NCBI GenBank assembly: GCA_029207755.1
Contig: JARCOQ010000016.1
Span: forward strand, 11,933,307 to 11,997,306
DNA length: 64,000 nt
Source: Chamaea fasciata
Taxonomy: Eukaryota > Chordata > Aves > Passeriformes > Sylviidae
Reading direction: 5' to 3'
The notes under the pieces are model-generated. The model did not search any database and was not told the origin of the DNA. It saw only the letters and a list, made by a program, of their open reading frames with translations. Shown in pieces: positions 25,350 through 36,769 of this stretch; the stretch's first letter is position 1, and every line of letters starts with the position of its first letter. The position numbers and the translations under genes were made by a program.

Positions 25350-26170
25350 AAGTTGCAGGGAAAGGAAAGACATTGTCACCAAACTGAGAGGAATTTCTCC
25401 TATTTCCCTACAAACCTTTGGAGATCTAAGCAAGATCTACTAAAACAGAAATATTAAACATATCTAAAATACATGAAGATCACAATAGCTACAAATTTCC
25501 AGGGAGAGTGAAGAGTTGTGAAGACAAAGCACAATAACAGTGACAGATTTTATTTTGCCCCCATATAGTAAACTATGGTGACGTGTTTCGTGGACATCCT
25601 AAACCACGACTTTTTGGAGCAGCTGATGAAAAACTCACAAGATGAGAAACAATTCTTGGATCAGCTCAAGGCTTAAGATGAAGCTATCCAAGAAAAACTG
25701 TGGAAAAGACAACTCCATGCTCAGATACCAAGCCACTAGTATGAAAGGGGGAAAAAAGCCAGAAAGAAGTCCAAAAGGAAATCCACAAGAGTTTTAACTT
25801 GAAAGGTTCACTTGCTTAACTTGAGAAAGAAGAATGACACAAATATGAAAAAGCTAGTTAAAAATAAATTAAAAAGAATCAGCTAAAATTTTAAAATATT
25901 CATATAAATATTTTAAAGCTTTCTTTTTATATAAACTGGCATAGAGCGCCTTTAAAGACACCACTGTAAAAGCCCAGAGTACATGTATAATACCTTTCAA
26001 GAATAATTTTAAATGGTTCTCCAAAAAATATCAGTGTACTCAAAGAGCTGAGTAAAAGAGGCTATTAGACATGAAAAGACATCCTCCAAAAAGCAGAAGT
26101 TGCACATACCTGAGAAAACTGAAAATAACAAACTGATAAAATTAACATCAAATCAGAGTCGGGGGGAATA
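25350..26170 (+). mobile_element. Decayed CR1 LINE, endonuclease/linker part of ORF2
   Basis: Pieces match a more 5' part of CR1 ORF2 than the copy at 9.5-11 kb. Near 25,610-25,660 there is 'ttttggagcagctgatga' then 'aactcacaagatgag'; near 25,840-25,880 'gaaaaagctagttaaaaata'; near 25,950-25,995 'tttaaagacaccactgta' then 'aaagccca'; near 26,060-26,100 'gacatgaaaagacatcct'. All are in family order on the plus strand. The frame is lost. The part before 25,560 is assigned by continuity only, and the element may extend a few hundred bases further right. Confidence 0.65.
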
Positions 26171-26174
26171 AAAA

Positions 26175-29100
26175 AAACCAAATAAAATAAAACTAGATGA
26201 TTTCATGAACTAACTTGCTAAAGATTAAAAATACCAAGTTTTCAAATCTCCATAAGAAGCAGCCAGCCATTAAGCACATGGTGTGTGAGGAACTCAGAAG
26301 GAAGGCACATTGAATGAATCCACATCCACATTTCCTTCAGAGGATGTTATTTCTGCTTGGGACTGAAGAGATTTTCCCTATAGGATGAGTACAAAATAAT
26401 TCCTCAAACTGACCTGTTTAAGAGCTTTCAGAATAAATAGACAAAACAAATAGAAACACATCATATGCACCCTGTGGTTCCAGGCATCTCAGATAGAAAA
26501 TCTGTGATTATCTAATTGTGATTTGCAGCCTACAATTTAAATTAGAGTGAACACGAGTAGAAGATAATAAGCACAGTATGAAGAGCCCAGGGACTCTGAC
26601 TTCTGGAATGGCAATATTGGTAGAAAGTTTAATGATGTTTACCCCATTAATCAAAGAGTTTTGAAAGAGTCAACCTCTTGCAGGGAACTTGAGCTGCCCA
26701 GGTCTCCCAGCAAAATAAATGACAAAAGGAGCAGTCACAAACATAGTGCACACCCACTCCCCCTGCCCAAAACTTGTTACATAATTCTTCACTGGAGACT
26801 GCCATGAAATATGAAGAAAAGTTCTCTTGTAAACTAATAACTGGTAAAGAGAGAGAAAATTAAGGCTAGGAAATGCCCTTATGTGTATGCTGTTATCTGG
26901 ACAGATTTTCAGATAGGCTTTATGAAAGCAAACCCAAAGCAAAGTGTTCCTCGTTATCAATTCCACTCTGACACTGGTATTTGAAAGCAATCCTTACAGA
27001 AGCAACCTACATGCTGACACATGGCTCCAGGAAAGCAGCTGTTTACCTCCTAATCTGTCATTAGTTCTCTTCCACAAGAAAATAGAAACTCAGCCCAAAA
27101 GAATAACAAAGTAAAAACAGCAGAAACAATTTCCCTCTGCACTTCTGCTGAATGGAGGAGTCGGATCTGTTTGTTTTTAAGAAGAAATTATGCTAATTTA
27201 AACAAGAAAGCTCCAGTAAAAAATAAATTGTTGCGCATCTTATTCACGAACATCACATAACAAGGTCATTGTGGCTGAGGCAATTATTTTGGCAAATTGT
27301 TGTGGAGGGATAAGAGCTAATAACACAAGCTACAACTAGTGAATTGCACATGTGTATCTCAACGCTCACTGGAGAAAGAAATTTATTTCTGTAAATTAGC
27401 AATAGGATAAACAAGGCTGCTTTCTACATAGACGTGGCTGTGCAGGAACCAGCATCGCCAGATGACAACACATTGCTGTTTGAGCAACAGGTTTTTCTTT
27501 GCCTTGTTATATGAATATACAGCTACAGCAGAGCAGCCCCTCAGAGGATGGGACTCAGAAAATCCCCTCACCACACAGAGAGGATGTAAATCCACTAAGA
27601 AAAAGATCTATTTTTAGTCATATGGAATTGTACCAGCTTTGCAAAGGACTACGGTTAATTTCTAAGAGCAAACACAGATTTTGTCTGTGGTACCTTGGAT
27701 CTAAAGCCAGAAAGCTGGACCTGCATCAAGCAGTGCTGCCACCCTGGAGGTGCCCCAGCCCTGAGTCTGAGAGAGCTCGAAGTGCCCTGCACATTGCTTA
27801 GGACTAAATGATCTCCAGTGTTGTGATTTATTGTCAGGTTACTTTCATTTGGGGGGGAAAAAAAAATGAACAGTTCTAGGAGTTAGGTTGGTTTTTGTTG
27901 TCGATTTGTTGGTGTTTCTTGGGGGAGAAACTGAGGATTTTCCAAGCATTAGCAGCAGGAGGACTGGAGAACGAGCAAGTAAATATAGCTTTTCTCCCAG
28001 GAGGGAGCCAGCCAGTGGCCAGCTCATTTCTCTGAGCCTCCTGCACACAAACCACTGAACACAGCCTGGGAACACCACCCTGGCTAATTGACCAGACAGC
28101 CCCATGTCATGAGCCTGAGCCACAAGAAAAGGTTTGAGGTGATGTTCGCACCATAACACCGTCCTGCAGGTATCCTGGAGCACAGCCAGCATGCCAGGCC
28201 TGCTCCCAGGAGAGCTGTTTTGCAGGGAGTGAAATGCACAACACGAGCTCAATCAGCTGGGAAACGGGGCTGGGAAAAAGAAAAGGAGCTGAAAGTGCTT
28301 CGGCCACTGCAAATAACAAAAACCTCACCTGTCTAAGGACTCTGGGAAAGGAAAACCAAGTTTTAAAGCAGAAGAAAACAGTAAGAAGTAAAATGCTTGA
28401 TCCACAGCTCAAGGGCACATTGGAAACGGTTCTTCTGCCGCGTGCAGACATAAAATTGCTGGAAGGATGTTCTCATAAACAAAGTGCTGGAGGCCATGCC
28501 ATCGTCCACCTCCTCCTGTTTCTCTCTACATCTAAGGGAGGCAAGTACATCTTATAAAACAGGAGATGCACACGTTTCAGGAATATCCCAGAGGCAAAAA
28601 GAAAGAATAGTGAAACAGTAACAGCTTTCAGAGCTGGTGCTACAGCCTCTTCTATTTAGGTTAAAAATCCTCTAGGGCCTGTTCCTACTTCTGATTTCCA
28701 CATACCTGCTGGATTTTCCACGGCTTCATTATTCAAAGAAAATAGCTGGATTTTACTAAGGTTGGCCATTGGGGGCAAAATTCAGCAGCAGCAGAAAGTC
28801 AGATGAAGGTATTTGCACCTCCTAAGTCCCAATTTCACTCTCTGAGGCACCACCTAGGCACCTATTAAACCCTCTGGGCTCGAACAGGATTTAAATGAGG
28901 GAACAGAGACCTAATCTTTTCCCTCCTGTTCTTTTATGCCCTGCAAAATGTTTTACATTACAATTTACTTGTGTTAACGTTTGTCTAGCTAATCATTACA
29001 AACACTTTCACACTTTGTTTTGAAAAGGTCTAAACGTAGCTTGCTAATGTTTTAAACAAATCTTGATGTTTTCATTGCCATAAATCAGGAGAACAAAGGG

Positions 29101-29330
29101 AATGAAAAGGAAGGAGGAAAAATAACAGGACAACCTCATAAAAGAACTCACTCAAGATTTATGAGTAAAGTGGAAAACTGCTAGAAAGGCTAAAGATCTC
29201 TACAAAAATTACAACTCTGTCTTACCACTGATATGATTATGCAGCTTAATAGTAGTGCCTGCAAATACCCCCTCTGCACTGAAATAAATACTGACGTGCG
29301 CTGCTCATTTACACCGATACAGAACTTACA
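26175..29330. other. Unique noncoding DNA
   Basis: No gene recognised. The 27,845-28,252 and 28,107-28,451 minus frames (135 and 114 codons) overlap each other in different frames and a plus frame, the pattern expected of GC-richer noncoding sequence. A candidate conserved element at 27.2 kb is listed separately. Confidence 0.4.
27215..27345. promoter_or_regulatory. Candidate conserved noncoding element
   Basis: A low-CpG, balanced-composition stretch holds a C/EBP-like TTGCGCAT, a CAATTATTTT and a CTAATAAC motif, with no simple repeats. The texture resembles vertebrate developmental enhancers, but no alignment was possible. Confidence 0.2.
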
Positions 29331-29334
29331 GAAG

Positions 29335-29965
29335 GATTTTTGAAAGGTCAGTTTCATCCATTAATTTATTCACACAATTGTCCGAGATTTAGCTGACAAA
29401 AGAAGCCAAGTAGACCCTGATGCTTTTTTAATATCCATATGAAATGGCACTCAGACAGATTTAGTGCTTGATTTAAAGCAAACTGATGGCTAAGTTATAC
29501 ATTTAGATAGAGCCACTGGGGTAAGGTCAAACCACTATCATTAACATCCCAAGGAGGAAGGCTGATAATTACTAATGCTTAAAAGCACCAGCAGTCTTAC
29601 TGATTGCATGGATTTTCTCAGACTTTTGTTCAGCCAGTTTCTCAAGTAAAAAATAGCATCCAAAGACTTTTAGCTCATACAATGTAAGCCTCACTCATTA
29701 GTAATCCTTGGAGCTTGACTTCATTTGAGCCTGTTCTGGGTCTGGATAGCAATTAGTATTGCCCTCCAGGTAAGGGAGTGTAGATTTATCCCCCAGAGGT
29801 GGTTTAACTTCCTCAACCTACTTTAAAATTAGATTTACTCGGTTACAAATCGTAAGTGTTAAATGAGTAAAACTATTAAACCAGGAATACTGCTGGGCTA
29901 AAGCATTTAATGGTTTACCACAGTATTACCATTTTTATGGTCTATTAAAACAATTGTAAGAATAT
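29335..29965. promoter_or_regulatory. Candidate conserved noncoding element cluster
   Basis: About 630 bases free of simple repeats and recognisable transposons, with many homeodomain-type cores: TTAATTTA, ATTAACA, GATAATTACTAATG, CATTAGTAAT, CAATTAGTAT, TTAAATGAG and CATTTAATGG. Density of such motifs and absence of repeats are typical of deeply conserved enhancers in gene deserts. This is inference from texture; conservation was not tested. Confidence 0.35.
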
Positions 29966-32900
29966 CAGCAGTATGAAGAATCAAGTAATTTACACACAAG
30001 TGTGATAAAGTACCACATGTTTGAGCAAAAAGTGAGCTCATTTTCTTACACTTCAAAAAAATTAGAGAAAAGGATGCTTTAAAAGGAAGTTCCTTTAAAG
30101 CTGAAGTACATTTATTTTAAACTAAATTTCTAAAACACATATATAATCTCCTATTGTCAAGATTTTGTTTCATGCAGCTTGTTCCACCCAAATGCAGATG
30201 GTTTAAACCACAAAACAAACCAGTACAAATAAAATATTAAAAATATAACTCAAGTCTATTTCATGTATGTGTTGCTCATATCTCCTCTCTTCCTTCTCTA
30301 GTTCATGTTGGCACCGAGGTCATCACTACATAAAATTACCCTGCAGCATTCTGACTCTTTGCATCACTAAAACCTGGAAATAAAATCCTTGGTGCAATGC
30401 CTTCCAAGAAATTTAGAATCCAAGAAATCCTACAGCAAGCTACTACCAAAACTTTCCACAAGCGAATTCAAGATATGTTTTATTTAGTCTGTTTATCACT
30501 TGTTCTCTAGACTAAGCTTTCAGGCAAACCACTCTTCTGTCTATTTTCTCAAAAATACCCCCAAGAAACAAAAAACCTTTGTGACAAGAGACTGTCAAAC
30601 AGATTCCTGCTTCACTATCTTGCAACAGAATTGTGCAACTCCAAAGATGAACACTTGGTTTGCTAATGAAGTTTGAAAAAGCGCTTCAAAGAAGATTTAT
30701 TATTTGGTTAGTTTGCCACAGCAAAATTTAGGTGCACTACAGCTCTCTAAAAACGCAAAGCTTACAGAGCTGTTCAGGAAGACAAAAATGATGTTAATAT
30801 GAATAGTAACACCAATGTCTAATAAAGAAAATAATTGCATATAAACCCGCCTCTTTTTCACAATAATCCTCTGCTCAAACAAGTAAGAAAGACTTTGCTT
30901 ATGCACAAGAAAAAATCTGATTTCTACAAAGTAACAACATGACTCAAGGAGCTCTAGAAGGTCACACTGCCAAGTATGTGGGCAGGTAAACATGGAAAGA
31001 CTGAGGCACAAAGTACTACCAGATATGATTTTTTTTTTTTAAACAAAGAGCGCAGGGTTGAAGGTCTCTATGACATCAAAGAACTTCCTGATAGAGATCA
31101 TCAGCTACCTGGATCATTGCTGGCAACAAAATCACTGGGAACAGAACAGAGGCATTGACCTGTGGTCAGACATTATCACTTATATAGCAAGAAAAAAGCA
31201 TCATTACAATGATTTAAAGGTAATTCTACAGCTCTTATAAATACATTATATTTTCCTATTTTTAATTGGGTGCATTAAATATCAAAGACCAATTACATGG
31301 TACACAGCAGTCATGTTTGAAGGGGCTGCTCTATGCAATGCTAATCTATGAAGTGTGATGAGCCTTCCCACACCAATCAGCCAGCTCAACACCCACCCAC
31401 ACCGCGGATTGCCCAAAAATTTCCACAATATCTGAGCAGCACCAGCTCAGGAAAAAGAGTAAGTCCCAGCTGGGAGAAAGGGATCCAGGACTAATACCCT
31501 ATAAGTGCTCTCACAGGACTGGATGGCCGGAACCGGTAGGTTGGTAGAGGTATTCAAATCCAACTGCAACCCCAGCATCACTGTCAATTTAAGAAGTCAT
31601 CTCACTGTGAGAATTTTGGAATCCTTACCTGCAAGATTTTTACCGTATCTTGCACAGTGAGAGGAACAACACAGAATGAGTTTTGGCAGATTTAAAGAGT
31701 GTATTTGCAGAGATATCAGAGCTCCCAAAATTTTTCTGCCTTACTTTTTGAATGAAGTGGGTTTTTTTAATCCATTTTCCTCATCCTCTAATTCAACCAA
31801 CGCTTCTCAATTACAGCTTCACCATGACTAGATTTAAAGAGAAAAATAAAGTAAAAATATCAAGTTTATCAAAGTAAATTATTTACTTTCCAAAGTGAAA
31901 ACCATAGAACTCATTTTAATGCAATCTTAAGGAACAAAATCAGACTGATGCTAATTCTCACCATTTTCTCCAAGAATAACTGCTAGTCAGTACCTGAAAA
32001 CGATGACAACTTTTGCCAGGTTAACATCTTGTGTATTCACCTGCCTTTTTACACTGACTTTTCATCCTCATAGTCCTCCCAAGTGACAATGCTCCAGTAG
32101 TCTGCAGGGACTCCTCCCTTACCTTGTTCTGAAAACACACAGAGCCCAGTACACAAATTTGTTTGGTGACTATATGAAAACCCATCAGCGCTTAAAGACT
32201 GTATAAAAATGTGTGGATTTTCAGACTGTTTGCCTTATACACAGCTGGTCAATATTGGAAAAGGACTTTGAGCACTGGTAAAGAAACACAAGTCTACAGT
32301 TTGCTTTTGGCAAATCTAACCAGCACTGATTTTAAAAGCATAGCCTTAACTGGGCCATCTGATTTCCTCCAACATCACCTGTGGGATTTTAGTTTCTTCT
32401 GTCTCTCCCAAAGGCATGACAAGCATTTATCACAGGGATGTATTTCTCTGAGACTTCTTTGCTGCTCATTCTTAAATTTTTTAGAGGATTTATTGGCATC
32501 GTATTTTCGATTTCATTTGTGGCAGGCAAGCAAAAACAAACAAAGCCTTACACTGCAAAAACAAAAAACGCCTCTCACACAGGGGCACCTCAGACAGACG
32601 CTGCAAAATTCCCAGATTCACAAAACAAAGGCCTCATTACAGCTCAGTGTCTGTATACATGTGTAGCTGACACTTGGAAACTTAAAACACAGGCTCATAG
32701 CCCATGGATAGGAACTACTCATGTCTACACCGATCACTGACCTTCAAAATCACATGGATGATGCGACTTCAGCACCATCAGCAAGATGAGTTTTCAGGCA
32801 CATCTTTACATTTTGCTTTGTGGTTTTAAGACAAGTGCTTGATGTCATTTGAAGATAGATTTTTGTGGTATAATACAGACAAGGGTTAGGCTGAGCTTCT

Positions 32901-33016
32901 GTTCTCTGAAAAAGGAAATCCTTCAGACACATCCATAAAACGGCAGGAAGGACACCTACTGTCCTTATATATTCATATCATAATGTCTTTGCTTCTTTCT
33001 TGATTTTTTTCCCCAG

Positions 33017-33157
33017 CAAAGCATATCAGATAAGATCAGTATCATCATCAATACCATCACGGGGAAGCTGCTGGCAGCACACCAACTGTTAATTAACCCC
33101 AGCACTGTCATACCTGATTACTTTGAAAAGTACTTTAGAACGGTTGAATTAAAATAA
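33017..33157 (+). other. Exon-shaped open interval after a strong acceptor
   Basis: A T-rich tract ending in CCCCAG (acceptor AG at 33,015-33,016) is followed by 46 open codons closed by TAA at 33,155-33,157. The peptide includes SDKISIIINTITGKLL and then STVIPDYFEKYF, a reasonable amino-acid mix but unlike any family I recognise. It would be a terminal exon only if spliced from something upstream. Forty-six open codons are not rare by chance, so support is thin. Confidence 0.12.
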
Positions 33158-33704
33158 GATAAATAAGGATAGAACACTTAACTGATATTGAAAAGACTGC
33201 TATCTCCACTCCAGGCATGAATGGCACTCTTCCTACCAGGGAAAAGTGAATTGATTTAGAGACAGCTCAGAATTTAGACCTCCACTTCACACCAAGCTTA
33301 AGATAAACCTCCTCCTGAGAGCCTGATAAAACCAAAGGTATGTGTGGAGGGGATAAAACCGTAGTACAGTAAGACCCAAATATATGGGAGGCTGCACATG
33401 ACTAAAAAGATTTGTGTTTTTCCTGTAGCGGCACCTACATTGTGCATAGCAGATAAAGAGAAAGGACAGAGCAAATCCCCACCCTGTTCAGGTGAATAGA
33501 TAGAAGCAGAATCAGATGGATACAAAACGATGCCTTGGCTTCACCTCAACCTAACTGCATCTTGGTAGCACATGGAAGAACATAGGCAGAACTGAGTAAT
33601 AACTCGTCTTTTTCCTTGCTGTCATTTTTAGGATGGTATTTTCCACTGAAATCTGTGGAGCAGTATTAGCACAGAGCAATGCTTCTACTGCACACATGTC
33701 TATC

Positions 33705-33785
33705 ACTCCAGTGTTACAGATGAGATTCAGACCTTGGCAATCAAGTGGCTTGTCTGCCCTACTGAAAATGTAGGATTCTAGATTT
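33705..33785 (+). repeat. Possible MIR-like relic
   Basis: 'gttacagatgagattcag' followed by 'aagtggcttgtctgccc' parallels the MIR core ('tttacagatgaggaaactgag' then 'aagtgacttgccc'). The match is short and gapped. Confidence 0.3.
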
Positions 33786-36519
33786 TACTAACAAGCACAC
33801 AAATTAGATAGTCTAAGCTCAATGTGCAGGTCACCTAAAAGACTGATATGAAAAGATTTTCACTCTATATAAAAGTATTTGTCATAGAAGATTTTGAAGT
33901 ATTTTTTCCAATAGTGGGGAAAAGAAATGAAAATTCTTTCACTTCCTTTTTGTAAAACAAAAAAAAAGAAGTTTGAACGTCTCCGAGTGGTGAACAGGCT
34001 GAAAACCTCAGCACAGCCCAAGCAGTGGCACAAATTCTTAGTTAATATAATGGAAGTCCAGTTCCTAAGAGCCTTGCTCAAAGATGGGACTCATGTGACC
34101 TGGCCCTAAGTGTGCTAAAACCCGGGCAGGAAAATCCAACAAGAGAACTGACAAGAGTTCAGAGAGCTTCCCTGATCTCCCCAGACATTCAAATTGTGAG
34201 TGATAGTATTTTTTAATTAAATACTTTTAATCAAAAATCTTAGAAATATCTCTGCTCTCTAACCTCAACTTCAGTCACAGGTGTATTTTAATATAGAATG
34301 CTCTGCATGCACATACGCCATAGAAGACATCAACACTCCTTGAATTTCTTTCCACTGTAAGATTTCCTGCCCTTGCATTTCATTGACTAGTCTACTGTTC
34401 TTCAACTATAGACAGGGAAAATATCACTGATGATTTGTTTCTGTTTTTTCCACATACTCAAAATGTAATAGTCTTGTTATATGGCAGTCAGGTTTTCCTA
34501 TGTACGATTTTTTTTTTCATGAACTCTTGTATCCTATGTTTTCTTTAGGTTTTTTTTCCCCCCTGAGAATATGAGGTACAGCACAAAACAGCAGCCAGAT
34601 CCAGCAGTGGATCATCGTTGTATTATACCATTTGGAAGACTTCAAATTTTGCTGTCTCCCTATTTTATTGTCTAAATAACATCTCTCAGCAGACCATCAC
34701 TCTTCTCTGGCATTGAAAAATTTCACGCGGTGAAAAGGAAATAGAGATGTCTCAAGCATTCCCTAATCATTGAATCACCTCAAAATTCAAGGAGAGAATT
34801 TGCTTAAATAAGAATTGATCAAATATCCCGGAGATCATTAGATCCATTCTAGACAAGTCCAAATTGTCTGTGACACTGGAGAGCAAAGCGATACCTCCCA
34901 CGCTTGCGTTCTTTGCTTTGTCCTTCATTACCTTGCCTGTAATTTCCATCTTCCAGATAACAAACACATTGCCTTTGTTTCCATCATTTTTGCTTACAAG
35001 CAGAAAAGGATTATTTTGGAAAAACAAAGAGTGTGTTTCTAAGACCTTCTTGTGACAGCAATCTCCACTACTACCACCACAATAGCCTGTGTCAGAAAAT
35101 TTGCCCTTACTCCTCCTGTTGAGATAGGAACCTCTCAAAGCAGAGTAATGGGACTTCCCAGGAGGACAAGATTTGCTCAGAAATGGGTTAACTCAGAGGG
35201 GGGAAATAGGTGCAGAGGAAAAGAGAGACTTCAGAGACAGTAACTAACCTGGTGGTATGAACTGCATTTCTCATACCTCTGAGGGCTACTGGGAAAACCA
35301 CCTTTAAACAGTTTGCACACTGGCAATAAGTGAATCCTGACAAAAGTGAGAAGGTAGCCAAATCAGATGGTTTCCCAGATGAAGCTTGACAAGGATGTTC
35401 TAACAAGCTGAAGAACCCAAGGACCACAAACTTCACAGCAGCATTAGAGGATGAATAAGGCTGGTGGACAGCTAAGCATGGAATTACTCCACCGAATCAC
35501 AGAAACCCTTCATAAGATTTATCTAGGAAACAATGTCTCCAAATAAAAGGAGCAAAGGAGAAGTAGTATTCAATATCAGTTATGGTATATTAACAGATCT
35601 CTTTTAACCACAATGATCTATCCAAATATAAAGAAAGACAAATATTATGCAAAAAACCCTCAGAGTTACACAAAACACTGATGCCTATATTTCACAAAAG
35701 GCAAAGAGCCCACATACTCTGTTTTCAGTGGAATATTTCAAGTTTCCAATGATGTTATTCTGTCCTGAATTTGCCTTCTGAACAGCAACACATACAGTAA
35801 TGTTTAAGGTTTCCATTTTATCAATAGAAGAATCTCATTCTGTAGCAATTACCAAGTGTTCATAATCCCTGCAGGCTCTAGCAAATCTCTGGATCTTTCA
35901 AGGGATAGACCAACTTAAGACCTAACACACATATTGAGGATAGCAAATATTATTTGGACTGAAAGCATACAAGCTGAGTGCATGCTACCTGAAATTTATG
36001 CCTTTCTCAAAAAAAAAAAGTTATGAACACATGGTGTGTGGTAAGGGAGTTTAAGACATGAGTTTACTGAGAAAATACAGAGTGATATCCCTGTTTAAGG
36101 TCTGACAACAATGACAGCCAAGGGCACGTTATTCTTAAAATTCGCTATTAAAGGATTACCAGAATTTAACGCAAAACAAAGTTTCAGCACAAGACGTGTC
36201 TCCCCTTCATGTTGCCGTCATGGTCACCTTCAGTCTGGGCTACTTTCACTGAACAGCCTACTTTGAAAGCCAATTACATTGCTTTCAATTCAGCTAGAAA
36301 AAGAAAGTGGTAGTTCCTTCAAATGGCCTATTTGGAGAAACTTGAGGATTGATCCTTTCTTCCATTGCAGCAGCTTTCCATCAATGCAACTCTGATAGTG
36401 TCAGTGTAGCTACACCAGCAAAACACCGGTTTAACTGAGGAGAGAATCAAACCCTTTACTTGTAACAATTTCTGTCAAGAGACCAGACTAAGTCACTTTA
36501 ATTGAGTTCCTCTCGCTTT

Positions 36520-36755
36520 CATTGTGCAGAAACAAAGGAGGAATAAAAAGAGATCAAAGAGCCCTTATTTGGAACTAACATAATTGTGTCCCTTGGAGAG
36601 CAGGCGAGCCCAAGATTACTGAAAGGAGATAGACTCTGAATATAGAAACCTGACAACAATGACATTAGAATGTTTAAAGGGGAAAGAAAAGCCATACATG
36701 GGGAGATTTACTGTAACTTTTCATCGTTTTGCAATCAAAGTAGTGTGTGTGCCAG
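36520..36755. promoter_or_regulatory. Candidate conserved noncoding element
   Basis: A repeat-free stretch with closely packed motifs: AGATCAAAG (TCF/LEF-like), AACATAATTGTG, two ACAATGACA-like SOX sites and TTTGCAATCAAAG. Texture only; no alignment was possible. Confidence 0.25.
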
Positions 36756-36769
36756 TGTCTCTTTCACTA

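Larger units (their letters stand above)
29970..36500. other. Unique noncoding DNA
   Basis: No gene recognised. The 32,211-32,666 plus frame is 151 codons but overlaps another open plus frame and has no domain I know. Two weak items in this block, an exon-shaped interval and an MIR-like relic, are listed separately. Confidence 0.4.

Noticed and set aside
32211..32666. 151-codon plus-strand frame
   Set aside because: Overlaps another open plus frame; no domain or start context that stands out.
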